A stretch of DNA of 64,000 bases from Taibaiella koreensis (GCF_003545715.1 NZ_QVNU01000001.1:124001-188000); one strand, 5' to 3'. Positions 34,295 to 43,158 are shown, counted from the first letter of the stretch. Notes: generated by a model not told the origin, from the sequence alone. Made by a program: numbers and translations.

Positions 34295-35128
34295 ATGAGA
34301 AAGACTACTTTACTGGCCCTGCTGGGATGTATCCTGTTTACTGCTGCGCGGGCGCAAAGTGTATTTGACTACGACGATGCCGCTGCCAATGGTATCAAAG
34401 CAGGGATACTAACCTCGCTTTCCCTTAATTCCAGCGCGCCTATGGTGAAGAAAGGCGATGGCTATTCGCATACGGCCAAAGGTGCGATAAGTATGAATCC
34501 TTCTTTCGGCGGCTTTATCCAGATGGGGCTGGGGCAGCGGTTTTCGGTCAGGGGATCGGTGGTCTTTGGCTACAGCTCCTATGCTTATAAATATGGTAAG
34601 ACCTTTGATAGCCTCACCGATAATTTTACGCCCGTACTCAGCTCAAAGTACAGCAAGTATACCACAGTGAAACACGGGTCGGCCTATGTGATGCCGCAGC
34701 TCGATCTGGGCTATCTCTTCGGCCCTTTTAAAAAGGTATACCTGGTTGAGCTGCGCGGCGGGGTAGGCTTGCATGCTTACCTGGGACAAAGCAATGATTC
34801 GATCGCAAAAGGTGAAGGTAAGGTCACCGATCCCAAGAATCGTTATACCTACCAGTATTACAATACCGAGTCGGCTACTTACGGACAGCCCAATACCTGG
34901 GGCAGCCTTACCGGCAATGTTTATGTAGGCCTGCGCTGGTACAAGACCACTTCCGATTTCCTCAATCATTTTGCAATAGGTATACAGGCTGTATTCCCCA
35001 TTTATACACAGCAGGCGGGCTATGCTACGCTTGAGTATAAAAATTATGCCTATGAGGTGATCACGAGAGAAAAGGTGGAGATGAGCCTGTTCAGCTTCGG
35101 GATCAGGGCCAGCTACAGCTTCCTATAA
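34295..35128 (+). CDS. Outer-membrane beta-barrel protein of unknown function
   Basis: 277 residues, signal peptide ending AARAQ. The mature part has alternating hydrophobic/polar strands, aromatic girdles and a C-terminal strand ending in Phe-Leu (GIRASYSFL), the pattern of small outer-membrane barrels of the PorT or OmpA type. I do not recognise a specific family. It lies between the ABC exporter and the small DUF4834-like gene, with its own promoter. Confidence 0.7.
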   Translation: MRKTTLLALLGCILFTAARAQSVFDYDDAAANGIKAGILTSLSLNSSAPMVKKGDGYSHTAKGAISMNPSFGGFIQMGLGQRFSVRGSVVFGYSSYAYKYGKTFDSLTDNFTPVLSSKYSKYTTVKHGSAYVMPQLDLGYLFGPFKKVYLVELRGGVGLHAYLGQSNDSIAKGEGKVTDPKNRYTYQYYNTESATYGQPNTWGSLTGNVYVGLRWYKTTSDFLNHFAIGIQAVFPIYTQQAGYATLEYKNYAYEVITREKVEMSLFSFGIRASYSFL

Positions 35129-35177
35129 GGTTTATGTTAAAACGGTGGTCTGGCAGATAAATCCTTCCCGATTGCCG

Positions 35178-35185
35178 TACCTTTG
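35178..35185 (+). promoter_or_regulatory. -7 box with start codon 4 bases downstream
   Basis: TACCTTTG, perfect TAnnTTTG; the ATG at 35190 follows after only four bases, so the transcript should be leaderless or nearly so. Confidence 0.6.
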
Positions 35186-35189
35186 GGTT

Positions 35190-35399
35190 ATGATTGTCAG
35201 AATTGTTCTTTTCCTGGTCGTTTTATTCCTGGTACTTCGTTTCCTGATGCGCTTTATCCTGCCTATCATGAAAATGACCCGGATGACACACCAGCATATG
35301 ACCGACATGCGAAAAAAGATGGACGAGATGCAGCAAGGGCAGGCACGGCAGACCAAAAGGGTCGACGGCGACTATATCGACTACGAAGAAGTAAAATAA
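35190..35399 (+). CDS. Small DUF4834-like membrane protein
   Basis: 69 residues. An N-terminal transmembrane helix (about 3-27) is followed by a charged, Met/Gln-rich segment and the C-terminal motif GDYIDYEEVK, reminiscent of the DUF4834 family of short Bacteroidota membrane proteins. The in-frame upstream start at 35145 would precede the promoter box, so ATG 35190 is chosen. Function unknown. Confidence 0.7.
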   Translation: MIVRIVLFLVVLFLVLRFLMRFILPIMKMTRMTHQHMTDMRKKMDEMQQGQARQTKRVDGDYIDYEEVK

Positions 35400-35423
35400 T
35401 CGTTCCGGGTTGTTTCTCCGGCA

Positions 35424-35469
35424 ATAAAGCAAATAGCCTGCAATGTGTGTTGCAGGCTATTTGCTTTAT
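35424..35469. terminator. Strong bidirectional terminator between convergent genes
   Basis: Perfect 20-bp inverted repeat (arms 35424-35443 and 35450-35469) around a 6-nt TGTGTG loop, between the DUF4834-like gene and the sigma factor gene, which converge. Confidence 0.85.
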
Positions 35470-35491
35470 CTAAAGCCGGCCAGGCTGCGGT

Positions 35492-36076
35492 TCAACGCAG
35501 CACCATTTTATATTCATTGATCATCTTACGCAGGTTGATAAGGGCATAGCGCATACGGCCCAGGGCTGTATTGATACTCACGCCGGTAATGTCTGATATC
35601 TCCTTAAAGCTCATCTCGCCGTATACCCGCATGATCACCACCTCCTTTTGCTCTTCGGGCAAATGGTCGATGATCTGCTGGACATTGTGCTCGGATTGAC
35701 GACGGATGATCCGTTCTTCCACATGCTCTTCTTTCAGGGGGAGCAGTGCAAAAAAATCGGAACCATCGGCCAGGGTGATCTTAACCTGCTGCTTTACCTT
35801 CCGGAAATGATCGATGCAGAGATTGTGGGCGATGCGCAGGGCCCAGGGCAGGAATTTGCCCTGCTCCGAATATTTATTGTTCCGGATATTGTTCACGATC
35901 TTCAGGAAGGTATCCTGGAACAGGTCTTCGGCAATGTATTTATCCTTTACCATCAGGTAGATAGAGGTGTACACATTGCTTTGATACCGGTAAACCAACT
36001 CTGTTATTGCTGCTTCGCTTCCGTTACGGAATAAATGTACCAGGTCCTGGTCTGAGTGCTGCTTCAGGCTATTCAT
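35492..36076 (-). CDS. ECF-type RNA polymerase sigma factor
   Basis: 194 residues. Region 2 (DLFQDTFLKIVNNIRN, FLPWALRIAHNLCIDHFRK) and region 4 (MSFKEISDITGVSINTALGRMRYALINLRK) of sigma-70 ECF factors are intact. The C-terminus is short. No anti-sigma gene is adjacent, unlike the usual FecI/FecR pair. Start 36076 is preferred because it is closest to the conserved part; ten further residues are possible up to 36106. A perfect -7 box lies at 36195. Confidence 0.9.
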   Translation of the reverse strand: MNSLKQHSDQDLVHLFRNGSEAAITELVYRYQSNVYTSIYLMVKDKYIAEDLFQDTFLKIVNNIRNNKYSEQGKFLPWALRIAHNLCIDHFRKVKQQVKITLADGSDFFALLPLKEEHVEERIIRRQSEHNVQQIIDHLPEEQKEVVIMRVYGEMSFKEISDITGVSINTALGRMRYALINLRKMINEYKMVLR

Positions 36077-36194
36077 ATAAGTTTGTCTACAAAAAGATTT
36101 AAACAATAACAGCGTGTGTGCTTACGCCTGGGGGAATTGATTAAAATAAAAAGTGTAGATAATATGCCTATAAGCGTTGTCTATAAGAAGGTGG

Positions 36195-36227
36195 CAAATA
36201 TAGTTCTTTCTTCAAAAGATAATTCAA
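36195..36227 (-). promoter_or_regulatory. Sigma factor gene promoter
   Basis: Minus strand TATATTTG (36195-36202) with TTG (36225-36227) 22 bases upstream. The leader would be about 115 bases. The 280-base gap to the next gene holds no other feature. Confidence 0.5.
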
Positions 36228-36356
36228 CTTTCGTCTGCGAAAATTTAATTTTTCCTTTTGTTAATAGTATAGACGAAGCCTGTTCTGCGCTCGTTGGGTG
36301 CTTTTCGAATATATATTTTTGATAATCAAAAAGGTTTGGCAGTGACGCGGTAAGCC

Positions 36357-37535
36357 TTATACTTTTTTTGTCTTCCGGAGAGAGAAGCTGGCAATGACCG
36401 GGTAGTGGTCCGACAGATCAACATCGGGCCTTTCATAGCCCTCGATCTTCAGCATGGCAGGATCGTAAAAAATGTAATCGATGCGCAGTGTGGGGAAAAT
36501 ATGGCGGTAGGTGCGGCCCAGGCCGGCGCCTTTGGCCGTAAAGGCATCGGAAAGCTTTCCTTTCACCTTGGTATAAGCATAGGAGCCGGGAACATCGTTG
36601 AAATCTCCGCAAATGATCTGGGGATAATCCATGCGTCTTTTCAGCGAATCTATCCTGTTGGCCAGCAGCGCTCGGTTGGCGGCAGCATCACGCAGCTTGC
36701 GCAGGAGCGATTTGGATTGGCTTTCGTCCTGGGCATCTATTCCGTTGTTCTTTACCTCCGAAATGTATTCCATTTCCTTCCGCCCGAAGCCCACAGAGGT
36801 AAGGTGTACTACGTTAAGGTTGAAAATATTACTGCTGTCGATCACTACTTCGACTCCCAGCATGTTATAGGTTTGCCTGAACAGGGGATAGCGTTGCTGG
36901 TTGCGCAAAGGGTATTTGGAAAATATGGCATGGCCGATATTGATCAGCTCGTTTTTGCCGGCTGCGCTGGTGATAAAGCCTTTGTGCATTTTGTTTTCTT
37001 CAGAAAAGGCGACAAACGGATAACCCAGCTGCTGCAGGATCTCTGTATAGGGTTGGGAACGGTCCTGGTCTTCCCAGTAGAACTCCTGCAGGCAAAGGAT
37101 ATCGGGGTTCTCTTCTTTGATCAGCTTCAGTATTTTTACTTTAGCAGCCTTATCTTTTGTCCACTCGCCCAGGTCGAACATATGCACGTTCCAGGTCATT
37201 ATTTTCAGTCCCAGGTCATTGGTTACCGAAACGGGCTTGTTGCCAAAGTAATTCAGTCCGAAAAGAGGACGGATCAGTGTCCAGCAAAGAATAAGCGGTA
37301 TTAGCGAAAGCAGGATCCGTATCTTTTTCCGGGTAAACAGCCAGGCCAGGATAAGAAGAAGATTGGCTATTACGGCAAAAAAACAGGAAAAGCTAAGTAG
37401 GCTAAGCAGGCTGGGCCTACCCGCAACGTCGGATAAAGAAGCCCATTTGCACAGCAGCAGCCACACTACCGCACCAATGTTCAGTATCAGGAGTGTGCTT
37501 CGGGCGATACGGGAAAGAACGGCGGTTTTTTTCAA
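36357..37535 (-). CDS. Membrane-anchored endonuclease/exonuclease/phosphatase family protein
   Basis: 392 residues. Three N-terminal transmembrane helices (about 12-30, 42-65, 70-92) are followed by an EEP domain (about 108-390) with MTWNVHMFDLG, ILCLQEFYW, IICGDFNDVPGS and C-terminal DLSDHYPVIASF, which carry the metal-binding and catalytic Asn, Glu, Asp-Asn and His residues. It is a Mg-dependent phosphodiesterase or phosphatase facing the periplasm or membrane surface. Substrate unknown. In many Bacteroidota this gene follows two rhomboid genes, as here. Confidence 0.9.
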   Translation of the reverse strand: MKKTAVLSRIARSTLLILNIGAVVWLLLCKWASLSDVAGRPSLLSLLSFSCFFAVIANLLLILAWLFTRKKIRILLSLIPLILCWTLIRPLFGLNYFGNKPVSVTNDLGLKIMTWNVHMFDLGEWTKDKAAKVKILKLIKEENPDILCLQEFYWEDQDRSQPYTEILQQLGYPFVAFSEENKMHKGFITSAAGKNELINIGHAIFSKYPLRNQQRYPLFRQTYNMLGVEVVIDSSNIFNLNVVHLTSVGFGRKEMEYISEVKNNGIDAQDESQSKSLLRKLRDAAANRALLANRIDSLKRRMDYPQIICGDFNDVPGSYAYTKVKGKLSDAFTAKGAGLGRTYRHIFPTLRIDYIFYDPAMLKIEGYERPDVDLSDHYPVIASFSLRKTKKV

Positions 37536-37593
37536 AACGGTGTCGGGGTGAAAGGTGTAAAAACGACTGCGATCAAAGCCTTACTGCATATTG

Positions 37594-38520
37594 TCAATTG
37601 TCTTTACTGGCCTTCATCAGCTGCTCTTTTTCTTCTGCCGTGAGCGAATCATAGCCTTTCTGGTTGATCTTGTCCAGCAGCAGGTCTATCGACTCTTCAC
37701 GGCTGCGTGTCTTCTGCTGGATCTGGCGAAAGGTTTCCAATCGCTTCTTCTGGTGCTTTTCGGCATTGAACTCATCGGGCGTGAACCAGCCTTGTATGCG
37801 GCTGCCGGATTGGTATAGCCAGGCGCCCGGTTTGCTGCCGGTGCGCAGCAGGCGTATATAGGCAAAACCTGTAAGACCGCCGCCTGCGGCAAGGATCATC
37901 ATGTCGTAGCGGTTGGGCGCGTAATTCATAAGGTTGAGCACCAGGTAGATGGCCAGCATCGCCCATAGCGGAATAGAAAAGCGGTCGCCCAGGTAGAAGC
38001 GGAACTTCGGCGTCAGCGTAATGGCGCCGAAAGCAAACCCCATAATGGCCGGAGTAGCGCCCAGCGCCGGTCCTGTATAGATGAGCCCGGGCCATATAAC
38101 AGTAGCGGCCAGGTACAGGCAGCCGCCCAGGATATAGCTGAAAATAAACAAAGGGATAATTTCCCGGTAGCCCACCAGCGACTGGATCACCGAGCCAAAG
38201 CAATACAGCCACAGCATATTGCTGAGCAGGGTAAAGAAGCTGGCATGCGCCCATACATAGGTCAGCAGCGTCCAGGGTTTGTGCAGGAAGGCTTGGAACG
38301 GCTGCAAGCCAATATTGGGACTGATCACATTGTGAAAGGTGACCTTTTGTGCGATATGATTGATTTCGATCTGCTGGTTGGGGCTCAGCACCAGTACGAT
38401 AACATACATGGCATAGGCGAGCACAAAGGTGACAGCATTGGCAATAATCAACTGGATCAATGCATTTTGCCCATAATTGGACATCAAATTTCTACGCTGT
38501 CTGGTAAACACTGTTTTCAT
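37594..38520 (-). CDS. Inactive rhomboid-like membrane protein (pseudoprotease)
   Basis: 308 residues with about six membrane helices in the rhomboid order and a C-terminal cytoplasmic tail (220-308). All catalytic positions differ from active rhomboids: the GxSG block is GATP (Thr156 replaces the nucleophile Ser), the HxxxN motif reads TLLSN, and the C-terminal His position is Gly (GGGLTGF). It is therefore predicted to lack protease activity and may regulate or bind membrane proteins. It lies directly downstream of an active rhomboid. Start 38520 is uncertain; 38484 is an alternative. Confidence 0.85.
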   Translation of the reverse strand: MKTVFTRQRRNLMSNYGQNALIQLIIANAVTFVLAYAMYVIVLVLSPNQQIEINHIAQKVTFHNVISPNIGLQPFQAFLHKPWTLLTYVWAHASFFTLLSNMLWLYCFGSVIQSLVGYREIIPLFIFSYILGGCLYLAATVIWPGLIYTGPALGATPAIMGFAFGAITLTPKFRFYLGDRFSIPLWAMLAIYLVLNLMNYAPNRYDMMILAAGGGLTGFAYIRLLRTGSKPGAWLYQSGSRIQGWFTPDEFNAEKHQKKRLETFRQIQQKTRSREESIDLLLDKINQKGYDSLTAEEKEQLMKASKDN

Positions 38521-38608
38521 ATAGCACCGGGGCAATTCCCCAGCAAATTAACAATAATTCGGTTAAAACAGTTGCCTCAAAGCCAATTTAACGATCGCTT
38601 TGTACCCG

Positions 38609-39349
38609 CTAATAACGCCACATATTGCGGCTGGACAACTTCCAGGCCCGCAGCAGAAGGAAGGCGAACAGCATACCGCCAAGATGAGCGAAGTGAGCTA
38701 CCTGATCGACAGGGCTGTTGCGGAATCCGGAGAACAGTTCAATAACGGCATATATAGCGACAAAGTATTTGGCTTTGAGCGGGAAGATGAAAGAAATATA
38801 GATCATCATGTTAGGGAACAGGTAGCCGAATGCAAAAAGCACACCGAAAATGGCGCCTGAGGCGCCCAGCATAGGTATAAACATAGGTGCTGCCGGTGCG
38901 TAAACAGATTCTCTATTTGAATTGATAAATTGCGTCATAATGGTTTGTTTGTCTGGGTCGCTTAAGTGAGCATACCAGTTAATTGCGGAAACGTTTTCCC
39001 AGCTGAACACAAGCATATGACATATAGCTGCGCCAAGACCACATACGAAGTAAAAGATCAGAAAGCGTTTCGCCCCAAGGGTATTTTCTATCAAGTTGCC
39101 AAACATCCAAAGCGCAAACATATTAAATAAGAGGTGGGTCAGGTTACCATGCATGAAAAGGTGAGTTACCAATTGCCAGGGTTTGAAGAACGGAGAACGC
39201 CAATGAAAAAGTGCCAGATAATAATCAAGATCGATAATGCCGGCTTTCCTGAAGACATAGGTAGCAGCAAAGACAAGAACATTGATGATGATCAGATTTT
39301 TAATGACCGGGGGGAGAATCTGGAATCCTCCCAGGCGATATTCACTCAT
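38609..39349 (-). CDS. Rhomboid family intramembrane serine protease
   Basis: 246 residues, six or more transmembrane helices. The catalytic Ser164 in LGASGAIFG and His222 in FAHLGGM are present, with the oxyanion helper HLLFN (His72, Asn76). Rhomboids cleave transmembrane substrates within the membrane. Substrate unknown. It is the upstream member of a rhomboid pair with the inactive protein at 37594. Divergent from the nucleotidyltransferase gene. Confidence 0.95.
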   Translation of the reverse strand: MSEYRLGGFQILPPVIKNLIIINVLVFAATYVFRKAGIIDLDYYLALFHWRSPFFKPWQLVTHLFMHGNLTHLLFNMFALWMFGNLIENTLGAKRFLIFYFVCGLGAAICHMLVFSWENVSAINWYAHLSDPDKQTIMTQFINSNRESVYAPAAPMFIPMLGASGAIFGVLFAFGYLFPNMMIYISFIFPLKAKYFVAIYAVIELFSGFRNSPVDQVAHFAHLGGMLFAFLLLRAWKLSSRNMWRY

Positions 39350-39395
39350 AAGCGTTGATTTGGGTATGGAAAGCCTTTGGCTTTTCTAAAGAATT

Positions 39396-39403
39396 CAAAA
39401 TTA
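39396..39403 (-). promoter_or_regulatory. -7 box of the rhomboid promoter
   Basis: Minus strand TAATTTTG, perfect TAnnTTTG, 46 bases before the rhomboid start; TTG at 39420-39422 may be the -33 element (16-base spacer). Confidence 0.45.
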
Positions 39404-39460
39404 AGAAAAAGAGGGATTACAACAGGAGCCGTTGGGAATTGTTTATAGCGGCCTGCTGCA

Positions 39461-39490
39461 TTGCCGTTCGGGAAATCATTGCTTACTTTG
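39461..39490 (+). promoter_or_regulatory. Promoter of the nucleotidyltransferase-aminotransferase operon
   Basis: TTG at 39461-39463, 19-base spacer, then TTACTTTG at 39483-39490 (seven of eight consensus bases counting free positions) and the common downstream CAGCC. The start codon is 20 bases further. Confidence 0.5.
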
Positions 39491-39510
39491 CAGCCACTGA
39501 GTCATAATGC

Positions 39511-40245
39511 ATGAAAGCTTTACTCTTATCCGCGGGGCTGGGCACCCGTCTGAAACCCTTTACCGATCATCATCCCAAGGCGCTGGCGCCGGTGAACGGC
39601 CGTAGCCTGCTGGAATGGAATATCCGCAACCTGCAGCGTTTCGGCATCTACGATGTCGTGATCAATGTGCATCATTTTGCGCAGCAGATCATCGATGTGC
39701 TGGAAGCTGAAAAGGGTTTCGGCAGCCGTATAGAAATATCCGATGAGACCGATGCTGTGCTGGAAACCGGCGGCGGACTGATGAAGGCGGCGCCGTTCCT
39801 GGAGCAGGAACCGGTATTTCTGGTCATGAATGTCGATATCCTTACCAATACCGATATCGGCAAGCTGATCGCCCATCATCGCGAGCATCCCTGCTGGGCT
39901 ACCCTTGCGGTGCAGCAACGCAGCTCTTCCCGTTATTTCCTCTTCGACGAACAATTGGAGCTGAAAGGCTGGGAAAATGTACAGACCGGCGAAGTGCGCC
40001 TGCCTGCCGGAGTCCGGGAGCCGTCATGGTCTTCCTATGCCTTTTCTGGTATACACGCCATGAGCCCCGCACTGCTGCAGCATATACGGCAAAAGGACAA
40101 ATTCTCCCTGGTCGACGTCTACCTCGACCTTTGCTCTTCGGGGCAGATCAGGGGCTGGGACCATACCGGCGACCTGCTGATCGATGTAGGCAAGCCCGAA
40201 AGCCTGGAAAAGGCGAGTTCCCTCTTTGCCCATTTAACCCTTTAA
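39511..40245 (+). CDS. Sugar-1-phosphate nucleotidyltransferase family protein
   Basis: 244 residues. The nucleotide-binding motif LSAGLGTRLKPFT followed by KALAPVNGRSLLEW is that of NTP transferases; the metal-binding Asp lies in LVMNVDILTN. The family activates sugar 1-phosphates as NDP-sugars; closest types are MurNAc-1-P uridylyltransferase (MurU) and mannose-1-P guanylyltransferase. Which sugar is used cannot be read. It is 22 bases before a class III aminotransferase and likely co-transcribed. Confidence 0.88.
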   Translation: MKALLLSAGLGTRLKPFTDHHPKALAPVNGRSLLEWNIRNLQRFGIYDVVINVHHFAQQIIDVLEAEKGFGSRIEISDETDAVLETGGGLMKAAPFLEQEPVFLVMNVDILTNTDIGKLIAHHREHPCWATLAVQQRSSSRYFLFDEQLELKGWENVQTGEVRLPAGVREPSWSSYAFSGIHAMSPALLQHIRQKDKFSLVDVYLDLCSSGQIRGWDHTGDLLIDVGKPESLEKASSLFAHLTL

Positions 40246-40267
40246 TGACCGGCACTTTTTTGAATAT

Positions 40268-41470
40268 ATGACCGAAAGACAATTATTCCAGCAGCACCTC
40301 GCGCCTACCTCTACCGAGCCGATGGCCTTCCCGGTCAGCCGTGCGAAGGGTGCTTTGTTGTACAACGATACCGGCAAAACCTTTATCGACCTTATCGGGG
40401 GCATCAGCGTGTGCAACGTGGGGCACTGTCATCCCGCAGTGGTGGCCGCCATCCAGGCCCAGGCCGCCGAATACCTGCATGTAATGGTTTATGGAGAAGC
40501 GGTACAAAGCCCGCAGGTGCAATATGCCGCCTTACTGGCCGGACATTTGCCGCCTTCCCTCGATTGTGTCTACTTTACCAATTCCGGGGCCGAAGCCGTA
40601 GAAGGCGCTATGAAGCTGGCAAAGCGGCTTACAGGCCGTGCAGAGATCGTCGCTTGTCACAACAGCTATCATGGGTCCACTCAGGGCGCGTTGAGCCTGC
40701 TGGGCGACGAATACTGGCGCAGCGCTTACAGGCCCCTGCTGCCGGGCATCAGGCATATCCGTTATAATAACCGGGAAGACCTGCAACAGATTACAGTGCA
40801 TACGGCATGTATTATACTGGAGACGGTGCAGGCAGAGGCGGGCGTGGTGGCTCCCGACCCTGGTTGGATGCTGGCGCTGCGGCAACGTTGCGATGAGACC
40901 GGCGCCCTCCTGGTGCTGGACGAAATACAGGCAGGTTTTGGCCGTACCGGTACGTTATGGGCTTTTACGCAATACAATATTATTCCCGATATCCTGTTAT
41001 TAGGTAAAGCGCTGGGCGGCGGCATGCCATTGGGCGCTTTCATCTCTTCCCACGATAAGATGCAGGCTCTGGCCGATAAGCCAGTGCTGGGGCACATTAC
41101 CACCTTCGGAGGGCACCCAGTGAGTTGTGCGGCCGGTAAGGCCGCCCTGGAAGCGCTGCTGGCAGAGCAGATGGTCGAAAGCGTTGCGGCCAAAGAGCAG
41201 TTATTCCGTTCCCTGTTGCAGCATAAGGCTATTAAGGCGGTCAGAAGCTGCGGCCTCATGCTGGCTGTAGCGCTCGAAAGCTATGAGCAGGTGAAAGCGG
41301 TAATCGGCTATTGCCTGAACACGCCGGGGGAATTGGGGGTCTTTACCGACTGGTTCCTGTTTGCCCCCGATTGCATTCGCCTGGTGCCACCGCTGGTCAT
41401 CTCGGAAGCCGAAATAAAACAAGCTTGTGTTATTTTGTTGAAAGCACTGGATCAATGTGTTGGGGAATAA
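40268..41470 (+). CDS. Class III PLP-dependent aminotransferase
   Basis: 400 residues. It is an acetylornithine/ornithine-type aminotransferase: VYFTNSGAEAVEGAMKLAK, VLDEIQAGFGRTGTLW, and the PLP Schiff-base Lys247 in LLGKALGGGMPLG. It transfers an amino group from a terminal amine of a substrate such as ornithine, GABA or lysine to an oxo acid. Specificity is not clear from sequence alone. The pairing with a nucleotidyltransferase may be only transcriptional. The C-terminal half is complete (KALDQCVGE). Confidence 0.92.
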   Translation: MTERQLFQQHLAPTSTEPMAFPVSRAKGALLYNDTGKTFIDLIGGISVCNVGHCHPAVVAAIQAQAAEYLHVMVYGEAVQSPQVQYAALLAGHLPPSLDCVYFTNSGAEAVEGAMKLAKRLTGRAEIVACHNSYHGSTQGALSLLGDEYWRSAYRPLLPGIRHIRYNNREDLQQITVHTACIILETVQAEAGVVAPDPGWMLALRQRCDETGALLVLDEIQAGFGRTGTLWAFTQYNIIPDILLLGKALGGGMPLGAFISSHDKMQALADKPVLGHITTFGGHPVSCAAGKAALEALLAEQMVESVAAKEQLFRSLLQHKAIKAVRSCGLMLAVALESYEQVKAVIGYCLNTPGELGVFTDWFLFAPDCIRLVPPLVISEAEIKQACVILLKALDQCVGE

Positions 41471-41586
41471 AATAAATGGACGATAACATTTTTTTGGCTA
41501 AACTTTACCGTCCTTTACTAAACGAATGGACCTGTCTAAGGTCTATAGTAAGTATCATGTTCAGATTATTTTTAAATGACATAGCT

Positions 41587-43101
41587 ATGAAAATGCTCAG
41601 CAACCGGACAGGCGGATGGATTCCTGCTCTCATTTTTGCTGTTCTGATGGTAACGACGACAGGATTGACCGTTTCGAAAGTTAATGCTCAGGACTATAAC
41701 GCTCAGGACTATAACCAAGACAATTATGGTGATTACGGCGATTACCAGGAGTTTTACGACGATCTTTCTCCCTATGGCCAATGGATGAACGACCCTCAAT
41801 ACGGGTATGTATGGACACCGAATGTCGGTAACGATTTCAGACCCTATTATTCCAATGGCTATTGGGTAATGACCGACTACGGCAATATGTGGATGTCTGA
41901 TTATGCCTGGGGCTGGGCGCCGTTCCACTATGGCCGTTGGGCGCAGAGCAGCATGTACGGCTGGATCTGGATCCCCGGCAGGCAATGGGGCCCCGCATGG
42001 GTAAACTGGCGGCAGGGCGGCGGCTATTACGGATGGGCGCCGATGGGGCCCGGCATCAGCATCAATATTTCTTTCGGCTCCGGCTACGACATACCTACGC
42101 CCTGGTGGACTTTCATCCCTTGCGGCAATATCTATTCACGCAATTATTCCCGGTATTATTCTCCCCGTCGCACGGTTAATATTATCAACAATACGACCAT
42201 AATCAACAATACCTACGTTGATAATCGCAGCCGCTCTACCTATATTTCCGGTCCGAGGCGCAGCGATGTGGAAGCGTATACCCGCCAGCGGGTACCGGTC
42301 TACAGCGTTAATAACCGTACCCGTGCCGGCGCTACCCAGGTGAGTGGCAGCCAGGTAAGTGTATATCGCCCTGCTATTAAGGCAGTAGCGCGCAACAGCC
42401 AGGAAATGGCAGCGCCCAGGCAGGTGAAAAATGTGGAGCGTTCGGTGATCACCAATGCAGGAGGTGGCCGTCCGCCGGCAAGAGTAGCCAATCCTGCTGC
42501 CCGCCAGCAATTACAAAACGGTCAGCAATTGCAGCAGCAAAGAGCGGCGCAGCAAACCCAGAGGAGTCAGCAGCCCCAGTTGCAGCAAGTACAGCGTGAC
42601 CAGCAAATGCAGCAACAAAGAGCGGCACAGCAAACCCAAAGGAATCAGCAGCTCCAGATGCAGCAGGCGCAACAGCAAAGAGCCGTGCAACAACAGCGCG
42701 ATCAGCAGATGCAGCAGCAACGGGCTGCACAGCAGCAGGCGCAAAGAGATCAGCAGCTCCAGATGCAGCAGGTACAGCGTGATCAACAGGTGCAGCAGCA
42801 GCGGGCTGCTCAACAGCAGGCGCAAAGAGATCAGCAATTACAGATGCAGCAGCAAAGGGCACAGCAACAACAAATGCAGCAGCAACAGCGGGCACAGCAG
42901 CAACAGATGCAGCAGATGCAACAACAACGGGCGCAACAACAGCAGATGCAGCAACAACGGGTTCAGCAACAACAGCAGATGCAGCAGCAACGGGCGCAAC
43001 AACAACAGCAAATGCAGCAGCAACGGGCTCAGCAACCGCAAAGAAGTGTAGAGCGCGCCGAACCGCAAAGCGTGGAAAGAAGCGCTCCCCGTGGCCGTTA
43101 A
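41587..43101 (+). CDS. DUF6600 secreted protein with glutamine-rich repeat tail
   Basis: 504 residues, signal peptide ending KVNAQ. Residues about 50-185 carry the tryptophan/glycine-rich repeats typical of the DUF6600 family: YGQWMNDPQYGYVW, WAPFHYGRW, WIWIPGRQWGP, YYGWAPMGP. Residues from about 305 to the end are almost pure Gln with Arg, Ala and Met in repeating QQQRAQQQQMQ-type units, which makes the tail basic. It should be exported; function unknown. The first in-frame start at 41476 gives no signal peptide, so ATG 41587 is used. The CAG/CAA-rich tail is prone to slippage. Confidence 0.85.
   Translation: MKMLSNRTGGWIPALIFAVLMVTTTGLTVSKVNAQDYNAQDYNQDNYGDYGDYQEFYDDLSPYGQWMNDPQYGYVWTPNVGNDFRPYYSNGYWVMTDYGNMWMSDYAWGWAPFHYGRWAQSSMYGWIWIPGRQWGPAWVNWRQGGGYYGWAPMGPGISINISFGSGYDIPTPWWTFIPCGNIYSRNYSRYYSPRRTVNIINNTTIINNTYVDNRSRSTYISGPRRSDVEAYTRQRVPVYSVNNRTRAGATQVSGSQVSVYRPAIKAVARNSQEMAAPRQVKNVERSVITNAGGGRPPARVANPAARQQLQNGQQLQQQRAAQQTQRSQQPQLQQVQRDQQMQQQRAAQQTQRNQQLQMQQAQQQRAVQQQRDQQMQQQRAAQQQAQRDQQLQMQQVQRDQQVQQQRAAQQQAQRDQQLQMQQQRAQQQQMQQQQRAQQQQMQQMQQQRAQQQQMQQQRVQQQQQMQQQRAQQQQQMQQQRAQQPQRSVERAEPQSVERSAPRGR
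42530..43050 (+). repeat. CAG/CAA-rich tandem repeat encoding the Gln-rich tail
   Basis: About 520 bases of short, imperfect units such as CAGCAGCAACGGGC and CAACAACAGCAGATGC. Repeat copies differ by silent CAG/CAA exchange, the pattern of slippage combined with selection for glutamine. Reverse strand reads as Leu-rich ORFs that are not genes. Confidence 0.8.
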
Positions 43102-43129
43102 ATATTTTGAAATTTCCAGTTGTTTTGAA

Positions 43130-43158
43130 GGAAAGCGCCAGCTATGGCGCTTTTCCTT
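43130..43158 (+). terminator. Terminator after the DUF6600 gene
   Basis: AAAGCGCCA / TGGCGCTTT with a 4-nt loop followed by TCCTTTT. Confidence 0.7.

Noticed and set aside
36116-36322. Possible 68-residue gene upstream of the sigma factor
   Set aside because: AT-rich, no conserved block, and it covers the sigma factor promoter.
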